A DNA stretch of 64,000 nucleotides from Gammaproteobacteria bacterium (GCA_030427085.1 JAUHXH010000004.1:62001-126000); one strand, 5' to 3'. Shown: positions 37,966-46,427, counted from the first letter of the stretch. Program-made: numbers and translations. The notes: generated by a model not told the origin, from the letters alone.

Positions 37966-38985
37966 ATGCTAACGATCAACAACCTGTCAGTTCACTACGG
38001 CACTACCCGCGTGGTGGAGGATTTTTCCCTTGAACTGGACCACGACGAAATTCTTATGCTCGTGGGCCCCACCGGCTGCGGTAAAACGACAATACTGCAG
38101 GCCATCGCCGGGCTGTTACCACAAACAAGCGGAGAGATTTCACTGGCCGACTGGACTGCAACCACGGCCAAACCCCTTGCACCCGAGAAGCGCAATGTCG
38201 GCATGGTCTTCCAGGACTTCGCACTGTTTCCACACCTCAGCGTGGAAGAAAACGTTAGCTTCCGCCTGAGCGATCCCGCTCCTGCCAATCACTGGCTGGA
38301 ACTGCTGGGCTTGTCAGACTTTCGCAATGCCAGCCCAAGCCGCCTGTCCGGCGGACAAAAACAGCGCGTGGCCCTGGCCCGCGCCCTCGCCCACGGTCCG
38401 GCATTGATGCTGCTGGATGAACCGCTGTCCAATCTGGATGCGGCCATGAAAGACAGCCTGCGCTGGGAAATCCGCAATGCGCTGAAGGCAGCTGGCGTCC
38501 CCGCTATCTGGGTCACTCACGATCAGAACGAGGCACTCTCTGTTGGCGACCGGCTCGGCGTACTGCGCGGTGGCAAGCTGGAACAACTCGGCTCGCCGGA
38601 AACCTGCTTCAGCACCCCAGCCAATCGCTTTGTGGCGCGCTTCCTGGGGGAGGCCAGTTTCCTGCCCGGCAAACTGGTGGGGAATGAGGTGGAAACGTCC
38701 CTCGGGTTGTTCCCGGCACAGGCGACGGACGGCGCACAGAACGCGGTAGAGGCCCTGCTTCGACCCGACGATTGCACCCTGCAAGCGAGCGATTCCGACG
38801 GCAATGGCGTAGTAACGACGGCGCAGTACGAGGGCAGCACCTGGCTGTATTCCGTGCAGTTCGACAGCGGTTCACAGGTGCAGGTCAGGTGCCATCACGG
38901 TGTTCGTGTGGCGGTTGGTGCGCGGGTGAAAGTGGGCGTGGCGAAAGGGCAAACGTTAGCTGTATTTGGGGCCGACAAACAGTAG
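37966..38985 (+). CDS. fbpC: Iron(III) ABC transporter ATP-binding protein
   Basis: ATPase of the importer, 339 residues from the ATG at 37966, 23 bp after fbpB. Earlier in-frame codons exist but are not conserved-looking. Walker A GPTGCGKTTILQAIAG (about 34-49), signature SGGQKQRVALARALA, Walker B LMLLDEPLSNLD, and H-loop WVTHDQNEA. The C-terminal part from about 240 is a TOBE-like regulatory domain as in FbpC. Completes the Fur-controlled operon; convergent with brnA. Confidence 0.9.
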   Translation: MLTINNLSVHYGTTRVVEDFSLELDHDEILMLVGPTGCGKTTILQAIAGLLPQTSGEISLADWTATTAKPLAPEKRNVGMVFQDFALFPHLSVEENVSFRLSDPAPANHWLELLGLSDFRNASPSRLSGGQKQRVALARALAHGPALMLLDEPLSNLDAAMKDSLRWEIRNALKAAGVPAIWVTHDQNEALSVGDRLGVLRGGKLEQLGSPETCFSTPANRFVARFLGEASFLPGKLVGNEVETSLGLFPAQATDGAQNAVEALLRPDDCTLQASDSDGNGVVTTAQYEGSTWLYSVQFDSGSQVQVRCHHGVRVAVGARVKVGVAKGQTLAVFGADKQ

Positions 38986-38988
38986 ACG

Positions 38989-39261
38989 TCAGGTGCCGCG
39001 GCTTTCTTTCACGTCCTCAGACAGCCAGACCTTGATCAATGACTGATAAGGCATGTCGCGCTTGTTGGCTTCGATTTTAATACTATCCAGCAAGCTCTCA
39101 GGCAATCTCAGCGAGATGGTTTTGGTCGACGGCTTGAGATTGGGCATCGAGCGCTTTTGCGCCTTTTTCCAATCCAGGTATTCACTGGAGTCGTGCTTCT
39201 CCCAAAATGCGCGCTCCTCCACTTCGTCTTTGAACTTGGGTATTTTCCTAACTTTGCTCAT
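38989..39261 (-). CDS. brnA: BrnA-family antitoxin
   Basis: Ribbon-helix-helix antitoxin of 90 residues. The C-terminal half has the RHH DNA-binding sequence KTISLRLPESLLDSIKIEA then YQSLIKVWLSE. The N-terminal half is charged and probably wraps the toxin. It starts inside the end of brnT (14-nt overlap) in the toxin-first order normal for BrnTA. It would repress its own operon through the inverted repeat ahead of brnT. Lower GC than neighbours. A generic CopG-type antitoxin is the alternative name. Confidence 0.85.
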   Translation of the reverse strand: MSKVRKIPKFKDEVEERAFWEKHDSSEYLDWKKAQKRSMPNLKPSTKTISLRLPESLLDSIKIEANKRDMPYQSLIKVWLSEDVKESRGT

Positions 39262-39547
39262 AGATCGATCTCTCCTTCCGATGCATATCGCGCGCTGAAA
39301 TCACCCTGATCAAAGTGTCATCAGCACGCAGGGTGAAGGTGATATGCAAAAGGCGATTGCCGTCCGACTTTCCCAAGGCATGGAATCGCGCTTCCTGCTG
39401 ACTGTGCTTCACATCCTCTAGAACCAGCAGGGGTTCATTAAAGAACACCTGTTCCGACTCGCCTCGGGTAACGCTGTGCTTGTCCACGCTTTTCCTGAGG
39501 TTACCCGTATCCCAATCAAACCCTAAAACTCTGGACCAGTCGATCAT
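39248..39547 (-). CDS. brnT: BrnT-family ribonuclease toxin
   Basis: Type II toxin with a RelE-like fold, predicted ribosome-independent RNase; 99 residues. Motifs: GFDWDTGNLRKSVDKHSV, FFNEPLLVLEDVKHSQQEAR, FHALGKSDGNRLLHITFTLR, and the C-terminal IRVISARDMHRKERSIYE, with the Arg/Glu residues typical of active BrnT. ATG at 39547 with an inverted repeat ending 4 bp upstream of it and no clear Shine-Dalgarno, so translation initiation may be weak or leaderless. Confidence 0.88.
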   Translation of the reverse strand: MIDWSRVLGFDWDTGNLRKSVDKHSVTRGESEQVFFNEPLLVLEDVKHSQQEARFHALGKSDGNRLLHITFTLRADDTLIRVISARDMHRKERSIYEQS

Positions 39548-39550
39548 AGC

Positions 39551-39573
39551 ATGTATATTTTGATCATATACAT
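39551..39573. promoter_or_regulatory. Inverted repeat operator of brnTA
   Basis: Perfect 8-bp inverted repeat ATGTATAT / ATATACAT with a 7-bp centre, immediately upstream of brnT. It is a natural operator for the RHH antitoxin and overlaps candidate -10 sequences on the minus strand. Confidence 0.65.
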
Positions 39574-39646
39574 TGAGTATGTGCTGTTATACAACACGAG
39601 TCCACATCAGATGTGCTCAAACTGGTACGGAGTCTAAAATCGCACG

Positions 39647-41023
39647 TCAGTCCGTCTCGACGCGCTGATGGGATCGCAGGGTTGCGTAGTTCGCCAGCGT
39701 GCGACCGTCATTCAAGGTGCCATTTTGAAAAACGGTGAGCCGAAAACCCGTCACGGGCCGGGGGAAGTAGGGCTCCCTTGAGCGAGGAATGCCTTGTGGG
39801 CGCCAGCGCAATCCAAGCGACGATTCCGTCAGCGACTTCGCCACCGGATCAGGTTCCGCACTGAGCAGTGCTGAGTCCTCATCAACAAGGACTGGCGGGT
39901 GACCACCGAACGATACGACATTCACCGCGCTACAAAGTGCCGCTTGATAGGGAACTGTAGGCGCTGGGTCCCACTCGGCCCAACGAGCTGCCCCGGATCC
40001 CCAAGTGGTTACGCCCACAGTGCCGTCCAGGATTGCTTCGACCGTTGGCATATCAGGGTCCAGATTCCATCTGCGCCCAAACTCTTCACAGCGCCGTTGG
40101 CCCTCCTCAAACTCTACCAGGAACGGCTTAAAGTTTTTGTAGGGCTCCAGCGGATAGCTCAATACCCAATCGGTCCTGGCATTGATTTCGGGTGCAGCAA
40201 TGACATCGTTGATCACCATGCTCTGGTCGCCCGTCAGCGCCAGGGCAACGGCGTCAATGCCCAAGCCAGACTCCGGCACGATCACTTCCCCATCGACGAT
40301 TGCCTCAGGGTCTGCCTGTGCCAGATTTGGGAAGTTAGCGCCGGGACGGTTGTGAGTCAGGCTGGGCCGTAGACCAATCAAGGCTTCCGGTTCATAGGTT
40401 GCGGACAGGCCTTGCCCAACGTTGACGAGGTAGGCCTCGCCATACAATGCGAGATTGCGATTGAAAGGTGCCGGAAGCCTTCCATCCGACGGGTTCAAAT
40501 CCCACGCGCTGCCCGTTTCCCAACGGGCCGCCAATTCATCACACTCTGCGCGAAGATGAAGCGTATCGATCGCATAGATTTCGATCATCCCCACGGTATC
40601 TGGAATTTCCAGTGAATCTCCTTCAACCAACGCATTGAGGTTTTCATCGACGATGCAGTACCCTTCTGCCATGCGCAGTGTGCTAGAACCCGAGTTTTCT
40701 GCAGAGCCCGTTAAGCTGACACGCCAGTTGGTGGCCCGCGCATTGTATACGTTAAAGGTCTTTATTGGTGTGCCGTCGCGGCCCCTTAAAAAGCGAACAG
40801 TAAACATCCCCGCTGTGCGATCGTAGGAGCGGGTGAGGTCCTGCGGCATGACGGTGATGTAGGTGTCCCAACCATTTTCCGTGGTAAACATTGGAAACAG
40901 GAGAACCTGACCCGGCCGATCATGCACAAGTTCTACCCCCAACGAGGGAACGGGGAGAACGCTGAGCAGCGCCAATAAGGTGAACACTCGTATACGAATC
41001 GTCATTACCACTCTTTGTCCCAA
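39647..41023 (-). CDS. Exported protein of unknown function
   Basis: Unknown protein, 458 residues, with a Sec signal peptide (VFTLLALLSVLPVPSLGVE) whether it starts at 41023 or at the ATG at 41005. After the signal come GQVLLFPMFTTENGWDTYI and FTVRFLRGRDGTPIKTFNVY; this pattern recalls secreted proteins of gammaproteobacteria with a beta-sandwich-like N-terminal domain, a resemblance noted from memory only. Cys pairs (about 121 and 160; later Cys at 322 and 387) could form disulfides. No transmembrane segment or sorting tail seen. It stands alone in a lower-GC island; probably surface or periplasmic. Confidence 0.7.
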   Translation of the reverse strand: MGQRVVMTIRIRVFTLLALLSVLPVPSLGVELVHDRPGQVLLFPMFTTENGWDTYITVMPQDLTRSYDRTAGMFTVRFLRGRDGTPIKTFNVYNARATNWRVSLTGSAENSGSSTLRMAEGYCIVDENLNALVEGDSLEIPDTVGMIEIYAIDTLHLRAECDELAARWETGSAWDLNPSDGRLPAPFNRNLALYGEAYLVNVGQGLSATYEPEALIGLRPSLTHNRPGANFPNLAQADPEAIVDGEVIVPESGLGIDAVALALTGDQSMVINDVIAAPEINARTDWVLSYPLEPYKNFKPFLVEFEEGQRRCEEFGRRWNLDPDMPTVEAILDGTVGVTTWGSGAARWAEWDPAPTVPYQAALCSAVNVVSFGGHPPVLVDEDSALLSAEPDPVAKSLTESSLGLRWRPQGIPRSREPYFPRPVTGFRLTVFQNGTLNDGRTLANYATLRSHQRVETD

Positions 41024-41050
41024 AGTCTCTCTTTACGCATATCCGTAGAA

Positions 41051-41091
41051 TTTTGTAGGAAAGGATCCCGCCCGCTTTTGTAGCAAAGGGA
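41051..41091 (-). repeat. Short direct repeat upstream of exported-protein gene
   Basis: TTTTGTAGGAAAGG at 41051 and TTTTGTAGCAAAGG at 41076, spaced 25 bp apart, in the 120-bp gap between the exported-protein gene and the ccdA-like gene. Either a regulatory repeat or a scar of rearrangement. Confidence 0.4.
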
Positions 41092-41143
41092 TAAACTCGG
41101 TTGCCAACCCTGCCGGGGATAGCGAAAGCATCAAGCTATCGCG

Positions 41144-41338
41144 TCAATACTTCCTGTACTCGTCACCGAAGCAACCGTTTGTCTCCACAAATTCATTGTA
41201 TGCCTGGATCGCGGACCGGTTCTCTTCAGCCCATTCCCTGGCCTGAGCTTCGGCTAGCTTGTCCTGTGAGGCTTGCTCTTGTGCAGGCGAGAGATTCATA
41301 GTCAGGACCCTACGGAAGCTCAACTCGTCGCGGTTCAC
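41144..41338 (-). CDS. CcdA-like antitoxin, no toxin partner
   Basis: Small protein with the CcdA antitoxin pattern. The C-terminal [20 protein letters not shown] followed by [10 protein letters not shown] matches the toxin-binding tail, and the preceding [18 protein letters not shown] aligns without gaps, as I recall the family, to the ribbon-helix-helix part. The start is uncertain: GTG at 41338 overlaps the trmB stop (GTGA), but the family-like frame (VISVN) continues into the trmB end up to a TTG at 41374. No ccdB fits in the 120 bp downstream. Remnant or solitary antitoxin. Confidence 0.65.
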   Translation of the reverse strand: MNRDELSFRRVLTMNLSPAQEQASQDKLAEAQAREWAEENRSAIQAYNEFVETNGCFGDEYRKY

Positions 41339-42039
41339 ACTAATGACCCCTTCCGCCGAAACAACAAATCCCAAACCCCATGCCCCAACCGCTCGCCGCG
41401 CTGTTCGAACTTGGTCAGGGGCCGATGCTCGGGGCGTGGAGCATAACCGCCGGCAGTGACGGTATTTTCCAACTGCTCACAGCCGTCCAGCACTTCCAAC
41501 ATTTGCTCGGCGTAGTTTTCCCAGTCGGTGGCCAGGTGGAGGATGCCACCGGGTTTGAGGTGGCGGCATAGGGACGCGACGAAGTCCGGCTGAATCAGGC
41601 GGCGCTTGTGGTGGCGTTTTTTGTGCCAGGGGTCGGGGAAGAAAATCTGCACGGTGTCGAGGGATTGCTCGGGGATGCAGTCGGCCAGTACTTCTACCGC
41701 GTCGTGGCAGTACACGCGAATGTTATCCACGCCCTGCTCTTCCATGCTGTGCAGCAGGCGGCCCACACCGGGCTTGTGAACTTCGATACCGATGAAGTTG
41801 GTGTCGGGTGCGGCGGCGGCCATCGCCACCAGCGACTGCCCCATGCCAAAGCCGATCTCCAGCGTGAGCGGAGCCTCGCGGCCGAAGGTGGCCGGCAGGT
41901 TGAGCAATTCCTTGCTGTGTTCGAGGCCGAACTCGGACCAACCGCGTTCGTAGGCGCGTTGTTGACCGGGGGTCATGCGGCCGGTGCGCAGCACAAAGCT
42001 GCGAATTCGCCGCTGGCGGAGATCTTCGGAGTCGCTCAT
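41335..42039 (-). CDS. trmB: tRNA (guanine-N7-)-methyltransferase
   Basis: SAM-dependent enzyme making m7G46 in tRNA; 234 residues. Motif [30 protein letters not shown], and the catalytic [18 protein letters not shown] with [11 protein letters not shown]. The C-terminus [17 protein letters not shown] is a few residues longer than usual and overlaps the ccdA-like frame, which suggests the end was remodelled when the island inserted. ATG at 42039. Confidence 0.96.
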   Translation of the reverse strand: MSDSEDLRQRRIRSFVLRTGRMTPGQQRAYERGWSEFGLEHSKELLNLPATFGREAPLTLEIGFGMGQSLVAMAAAAPDTNFIGIEVHKPGVGRLLHSMEEQGVDNIRVYCHDAVEVLADCIPEQSLDTVQIFFPDPWHKKRHHKRRLIQPDFVASLCRHLKPGGILHLATDWENYAEQMLEVLDGCEQLENTVTAGGYAPRPEHRPLTKFEQRGERLGHGVWDLLFRRKGSLV

Positions 42040-42043
42040 GGTC

Positions 42044-42421
42044 TTAGCGTAGCGCAGTAAAACCGAGCGCGGTCAGGCAACCCCAACCAGCGATAAAACA
42101 CAAACCACCCAGGGGTGTGATCGCACCGAGCCACTTCACCCCGCTGAAAGCCAGTACGTACAGGCTACCGCTGAACAGCACCATGCCCGCTACAAACAAC
42201 CAACCGGCTGAACGGGCGAGGGCCGCCTGGGGTTGATGCATCAGATACAGCGCCACCGCCAGCAGGGCGAGGCTGTGGTAGAACTGATACTGCACCGCCG
42301 TTTCGTACACGGTCAGGGCGTAGGCATCCAGTCTGGTTTTGAGGGCGTGTGCGCCGAAGGCACCCAGCGCCACGGCCAACAGGCCGGACAGTGATGCCAG
42401 CGTAAGGAAGGTTTGTGCCAT
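42044..42421 (-). CDS. DUF423 family membrane protein
   Basis: Small integral membrane protein, 125 residues, with four hydrophobic helices. Its N-terminal [20 protein letters not shown] and [13 protein letters not shown] segments are the DUF423/YgdD hallmark; the function is unknown. Starts at 42421, 4 bp upstream of trmB, so the two are probably co-transcribed. A terminator of rpoH lies just ahead. Confidence 0.9.
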   Translation of the reverse strand: MAQTFLTLASLSGLLAVALGAFGAHALKTRLDAYALTVYETAVQYQFYHSLALLAVALYLMHQPQAALARSAGWLFVAGMVLFSGSLYVLAFSGVKWLGAITPLGGLCFIAGWGCLTALGFTALR

Positions 42422-42432
42422 GGTTTAGAACG

Positions 42433-42455
42433 AAAAAGGCGGCCCGGAGGCCGCC
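42433..42455 (-). terminator. Rho-independent terminator of rpoH
   Basis: Read on the minus strand: GGCGGCC, loop TCCG, GGCCGCC, then TTTTT (42437-42433). It starts 7 nt after the rpoH stop and separates rpoH from the DUF423-trmB unit. Confidence 0.88.
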
Positions 42456-42461
42456 AATTTA

Positions 42462-43319
42462 TCACGCCGCGATGGCGGCGCGCAGTTTTTTCATCGCGTT
42501 CTGTTCGAGCTGTCGGATGCGCTCGGCAGACACGGAATACTTGTCGGCCAGTTCGTGCAAGGTGGCCTTTTCTTCAGACAGCCAGCGCTGGGCCAGGATG
42601 TCACGGCTGCGCTCGTCCAGGTCGGACAGCGCGGCATGCAGCTGATTTTCACTGCTCACCTGGTATTCAGCATCTTCCACTTCACGGGCCGGGTCCTGAC
42701 GGTGGTCTTCCAGATAATGCTGGGGAGCCTGCCAGGCGCCGTCTTCATCATCGGCACCCACGGGGGCATCGAACGCCAGGTCACGGCTGGCCAGTCGGCC
42801 CTCCATGCGCTGTACTTCAGCGACATCCACGTTCAGGTCGTTGGCCACGGCCTGCGCTTCTTCCGCACTCAGCCAGGCCAGGTTTTTCTTGGCACTGCGC
42901 AGGTTGAAGAACAGCTTACGTTGGGCCTTGGTGGTAGCCACTTTCACGATACGCCAGTTCCGCAGGATGTACTCATGCATCTCTGCTTTGATCCAGTGCA
43001 CGGCAAACGACACCAGGCGCACGCCCTTTTCCGGGTTGAAGCGTTTAACCGCTTTCATCAGGCCGACATTGCCTTCCTGGATCAGGTCGGCTTCAGCCAG
43101 GCCGTAACCGCTGTAGCTGCGCGCGATGTGCACCACAAATCGCAGGTGCGACATCACCAGCTGCCGGGCAGCGTCGAGATTGTCGTTGTAGTACAGGTCT
43201 TCCGCCAGCTCCCGCTCGCGCTCTACGCTGAGCACGGGAATGCTGCTGACGGCCTGGATGTATGCGGGGAGATTGGCTCCCGGCACCATCTGGTCAATCG
43301 CCTGCAGGCTGTTACTCAT
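42462..43319 (-). CDS. rpoH: RNA polymerase sigma factor RpoH (sigma-32)
   Basis: Heat-shock sigma factor, 285 residues. Region 2 includes [20 protein letters not shown] and [21 protein letters not shown]; the RpoH box [10 protein letters not shown] (about 132-141) is characteristic of the family; region 4 has [26 protein letters not shown] with GGGAG 8 nt upstream. The upstream region holds a perfect CIRCE element, an unusual regulator for this gene. It is encoded alone, behind ftsYEX. Confidence 0.97.
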   Translation of the reverse strand: MSNSLQAIDQMVPGANLPAYIQAVSSIPVLSVERERELAEDLYYNDNLDAARQLVMSHLRFVVHIARSYSGYGLAEADLIQEGNVGLMKAVKRFNPEKGVRLVSFAVHWIKAEMHEYILRNWRIVKVATTKAQRKLFFNLRSAKKNLAWLSAEEAQAVANDLNVDVAEVQRMEGRLASRDLAFDAPVGADDEDGAWQAPQHYLEDHRQDPAREVEDAEYQVSSENQLHAALSDLDERSRDILAQRWLSEEKATLHELADKYSVSAERIRQLEQNAMKKLRAAIAA

Positions 43320-43349
43320 AACGGTTCTCCCTATTCAATGGGGGCTATC

Positions 43350-43376
43350 TTAGCACTCTTTCAATTAGAGTGCTAA
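43350..43376. promoter_or_regulatory. CIRCE element (HrcA operator) upstream of rpoH
   Basis: TTAGCACTC, 9-bp spacer, GAGTGCTAA: an exact match to the HrcA-binding consensus. It ends 31 bp before the rpoH start codon. A -10-like TCTAAT (minus strand) lies inside it, so bound HrcA would block transcription. Confidence 0.93.
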
Positions 43377-43436
43377 AGTCAAAAAAGTTCAGCCCTCACT
43401 GCACAAAAATACAGTTTTACCAATAAAAACAGATAC

Positions 43437-44399
43437 TTATCTAGGCTCGATCTCGCCAAGGTGCCTAGCCACCGCCAGCCAGGCCCCGATCAGACCCAGA
43501 GTGCCGCCCAACAGAACGAGGCCCATACTGTCGATCAAACCCAGGCCCTGAAGCTGGAAATCGCTCTGGTAGAGGGCCGCCAGGGCATTCACCGGGCGGG
43601 CCAGATACCATAGCGCCGCGGCTACCGACAGGGCTGCAACCACGCCCCCGCCCACGCCGTACCACAGCCCGGTATAGAGGAAGGGCCGGCGCACGAAGGC
43701 ATTGGTGCCCCCCACCAGTTTGACGATAACGATCTCATCCCGACGGTTTTCGATGGCGAGGCGGATGGAGTTGCCCAGTACCAGCAGCACACCCAGCACC
43801 AGCAGCACCGCGATAGCCAGCACCAGCCGCTGCCAGAGCAGCATCATGCCATGCAAACGTTGCAGCCATTGCATGTCGAGCACCGCCCGATCCACTTCCG
43901 GCATTGCCTGCAACTCGGTACGCAGGGCATCCGCCACCTCGGCTGAAGCGCCCTGCGGAGGCGAAATCAAAATCAAATGCGGCAGGGGATTGTCATCGAG
44001 ACTCAGCAGTACATCACCAAAACCGGACAACTGCCGGAACTCCGCCAGCGCCTCATCCCGATCCACCAATGCTGTGTCGGCCACATCGTCGCGGGTAGCG
44101 AGTCTCAACTCCAGTGCCTGTGCGGCTTCCAGGTCCACCTCGGCAGACAGGAACAGGGATAGTTGCACCGGTCGGTCCAGTTTGGCGCCCAACCCGCGGG
44201 CGTTATCCAGCGCAACGTTGAGGCCCACCGGCAGCGCCAGCGCCACACCGATCACCAACCAGGTGAGGATGCTTGCCCAGGGGTTGTGCAGAATGCGGTA
44301 CAGGCTGTCGGTGGCAGACAGGCGGTGGTGTCGCAGCCAGGCGCGATAAACATCACCAAAACTGGTGCGACTGGCGCTGGCACCTTCCCGGCGACTCAC
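43437..44399 (-). CDS. ftsX: Cell division protein FtsX
   Basis: Membrane subunit of the FtsEX complex that controls peptidoglycan hydrolases at the septum; 320 residues. N-terminal cytoplasmic part, first helix WASILTWLVIGVALALPVGL, a periplasmic loop of about 100 residues, then three helices including LVLAIAVLLVLGVLLVLGNSI. The motif IENRRDEIVIVKLVGGTNAF is the conserved FtsX cytoplasmic loop. Overlaps ftsE by 4 nt. Confidence 0.95.
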   Translation of the reverse strand: MSRREGASASRTSFGDVYRAWLRHHRLSATDSLYRILHNPWASILTWLVIGVALALPVGLNVALDNARGLGAKLDRPVQLSLFLSAEVDLEAAQALELRLATRDDVADTALVDRDEALAEFRQLSGFGDVLLSLDDNPLPHLILISPPQGASAEVADALRTELQAMPEVDRAVLDMQWLQRLHGMMLLWQRLVLAIAVLLVLGVLLVLGNSIRLAIENRRDEIVIVKLVGGTNAFVRRPFLYTGLWYGVGGGVVAALSVAAALWYLARPVNALAALYQSDFQLQGLGLIDSMGLVLLGGTLGLIGAWLAVARHLGEIEPR

Positions 44400-45064
44400 A
44401 GGCCGCTCCCGGCGCTGACCAAGCGCCCTTGTGACAAGGTGATGATGCGATGGCGCAAGCGGGAAATCAGGGCCAGGTCGTGACTGGCGATCAACATGGT
44501 GACGCCCACGCTGTTAAAGGCTTCAAAGAGCTGCATGATTTCAGCAGACAGGGCCGGGTCCAGGTTACCGGTGGGTTCGTCCGCCAGCAGGATGCGCGGT
44601 TTGTTCACCACCGCCCGGGCGATGCCCACGCGCTGCTGTTCACCCCCGGACAGGGTGATGGGCATGGCGCGCTCTTTGTCCAGCAGTCCTACCTTGTCCA
44701 AGGCAGCACGCACCCGACGGCCAATTTCCCGATGGTCATAGCCACTGATGATCAGTGGCAGTGCCACGTTGTCGAATACGGGCCGATCGAACAGAAGCTG
44801 ATGGTTTTGAAAAACCACACCGATGTCGCGGCGGTGGGCGGGGATGCGGCGGGATCCAACCTTGGCAAGGTTGCGCCCGGCTACTTCAACCGTGCCGCGG
44901 GTAGCGCGCTCCTGCAAAGTAATCATGCGTAACAGGGTGCTCTTGCCAGCACCGGAATGGCCGGTGAGGAAGACCAGTTCATCCTGCTCGATATGAAAAC
45001 TGAGCTCCTTCAGGGCATCGTGCCCTTCTTCGTAGCGCTTGCTGACCCGCTCGAAGGTGATCAT
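44396..45064 (-). CDS. ftsE: Cell division ATP-binding protein FtsE
   Basis: ABC ATPase of FtsEX, 222 residues. ITFERVSKRYEEGHDALKEL opening, Walker A GHSGAGKSTLLRMI (about 35-48), Q-loop VFQNHQLLFDRPVFDNVALP, signature LSGGEQQRVGIARAVV, Walker B ILLADEPTGNLDP. Start codon overlaps the ftsY stop by 4 nt and its end overlaps ftsX, a tightly coupled ftsY-ftsE-ftsX operon as in most gammaproteobacteria. Confidence 0.97.
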   Translation of the reverse strand: MITFERVSKRYEEGHDALKELSFHIEQDELVFLTGHSGAGKSTLLRMITLQERATRGTVEVAGRNLAKVGSRRIPAHRRDIGVVFQNHQLLFDRPVFDNVALPLIISGYDHREIGRRVRAALDKVGLLDKERAMPITLSGGEQQRVGIARAVVNKPRILLADEPTGNLDPALSAEIMQLFEAFNSVGVTMLIASHDLALISRLRHRIITLSQGRLVSAGSGL

Positions 45065-46353
45065 GCCGCGTCGCTGTCCCCCCGGGCGAACAGGGCCTCG
45101 ATAAACTCGCGCGCCTGGAAGGGTCGCAAATCTTCCGCCGCTTCGCCCACACCGATGAACCGAATCGGCAGGCCGAGTTTGCGGGCGATAGCGAAAATAA
45201 CGCCGCCTTTGGCGGTGCCGTCCAGTTTGGTCAGGGTCAGGCCGGTCACACCCACTGCCTGCTGGAAGTGGCTGGCCTGGGCGAGGGCGTTCTGCCCGGT
45301 ACCGGCATCCAGCACCAGCATCACCTCGTGGGGTGCGCTGGGGTCGATCTTGCCCATCACCCGCACCACTTTCTTCAGCTCTTCCATCAGGTTGTCTTTG
45401 TTGTGCAAACGACCTGCGGTATCGGCGATCAGTACATCTACTCCCCGCGCCTGGGCCGCCTGCAGGGCGTCGTAGATAACCGACGCGCTGTCCGCCCCGG
45501 TGTGCTGGGCGATCACTGGCACCTGATTGCGCTCACCCCACACCTGAAGCTGCTCCACCGCAGCAGCGCGGAAAGTGTCTCCCGCCGCCAGCATCACCGA
45601 CTTGCCCTCGCTCTGGTAACGGCGCGCCAGTTTGCCGATGGTAGTGGTTTTGCCAACGCCGTTCACGCCCACCATCAGGATCACCTGAGGGCCCGGGCCA
45701 TTCAGTTCCAGAGCCTGTTCACAGGGCGTGAGCAACTCCTGTAATTCGTCTTTGAGAGCATCGAACAGGGCGTCAGCCTGGGTGAGCTCTTTACGGCTGA
45801 CACGTTGAGTCAGCTTGCCCACGATTTCCATGGTGGCGTCCACGCCCACGTCGGCCATCAGCAACTGGGACTCGATCTCTTCCAACAGGTCCGCGTCGAT
45901 TTCCTTGCGGCCCAGGAACAACGAGCCCAGGCCTTCCACCAGATTGTCGCTGGTGCGGCTCAGGCCACGTTTGAGGCGGGTGAAGAAACCGGCTTTTTCG
46001 GGCTTGCCTGCGGGGATTTCCAGCGACTCTGGTTTCTGGCTCTCGACTATTTCAGCGGGTACTTCGGCGGCCGACGGTTGCTCTTGAGAAAGCACTCCAG
46101 CTTCTTCGGGGGGTTCCGCAGCTGCGGGCGCCTCGCTGGCGGGTAGCTGCGACTCAATCGGCGCAGGTTCCACCGCGGTGGGCTCAGCCGCAGATGGTTC
46201 GCCGTCTGGCAGTTGTGGGGAATCAGTCGCGGACTGTCCATCGGATTCAGTCGGGGACTGTCCATTGAATTCAGCCGGGGGCTGTCCACTGGATTCAGTC
46301 GGGGACTGGGGCGCGGCTTCTGGCGCCTTCTTTTTACGTTTGAAGAACTTCAT
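45061..46353 (-). CDS. ftsY: Signal recognition particle receptor FtsY
   Basis: SRP receptor GTPase targeting membrane proteins to the translocon; 430 residues. The first about 130 residues are an acidic Pro/Glu/Ser-rich A domain including an 8-residue tandem repeat. The NG domain follows: G1 GVNGVGKTTTIGKLA, DTFRAAAVEQLQVWG, DTAGRLHNKDNLMEEL, TKLDGTAKGGV. The start is ATG after a short lysine-rich sequence (KFFKRKKK), typical of the membrane-binding end. Divergent from rsmD. Confidence 0.96.
   Translation of the reverse strand: MKFFKRKKKAPEAAPQSPTESSGQPPAEFNGQSPTESDGQSATDSPQLPDGEPSAAEPTAVEPAPIESQLPASEAPAAAEPPEEAGVLSQEQPSAAEVPAEIVESQKPESLEIPAGKPEKAGFFTRLKRGLSRTSDNLVEGLGSLFLGRKEIDADLLEEIESQLLMADVGVDATMEIVGKLTQRVSRKELTQADALFDALKDELQELLTPCEQALELNGPGPQVILMVGVNGVGKTTTIGKLARRYQSEGKSVMLAAGDTFRAAAVEQLQVWGERNQVPVIAQHTGADSASVIYDALQAAQARGVDVLIADTAGRLHNKDNLMEELKKVVRVMGKIDPSAPHEVMLVLDAGTGQNALAQASHFQQAVGVTGLTLTKLDGTAKGGVIFAIARKLGLPIRFIGVGEAAEDLRPFQAREFIEALFARGDSDAA
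46220..46309. repeat. 24-bp tandem repeat in the ftsY A domain
   Basis: Three complete and one partial 24-bp unit (starts at 46220, 46244, 46268, 46292) encoding 8-residue SxGQSPTE-like units in FtsY. In-frame repeats of this size can expand or contract by slippage without breaking the gene. Confidence 0.75.
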
Positions 46354-46427
46354 GGGTGTCGTGCTAGAGTGTTGGGCGAGGCGCCCGCGAAAGCGCCTAT
46401 CCTACCATTGCGGGGTTAAGTGAAGAA

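Noticed and set aside
41024-41143. Hidden ccdB toxin gene downstream of the ccdA-like gene
   Set aside because: Only 120 bp, with stop codons in all frames over the needed length.
43336-43364. Sigma-32 promoter for rpoH (TTGAAA-15-CCCCATTG on the minus strand)
   Set aside because: Spacing fits the consensus, but transcription would start inside the Shine-Dalgarno sequence, so it is not convincing.
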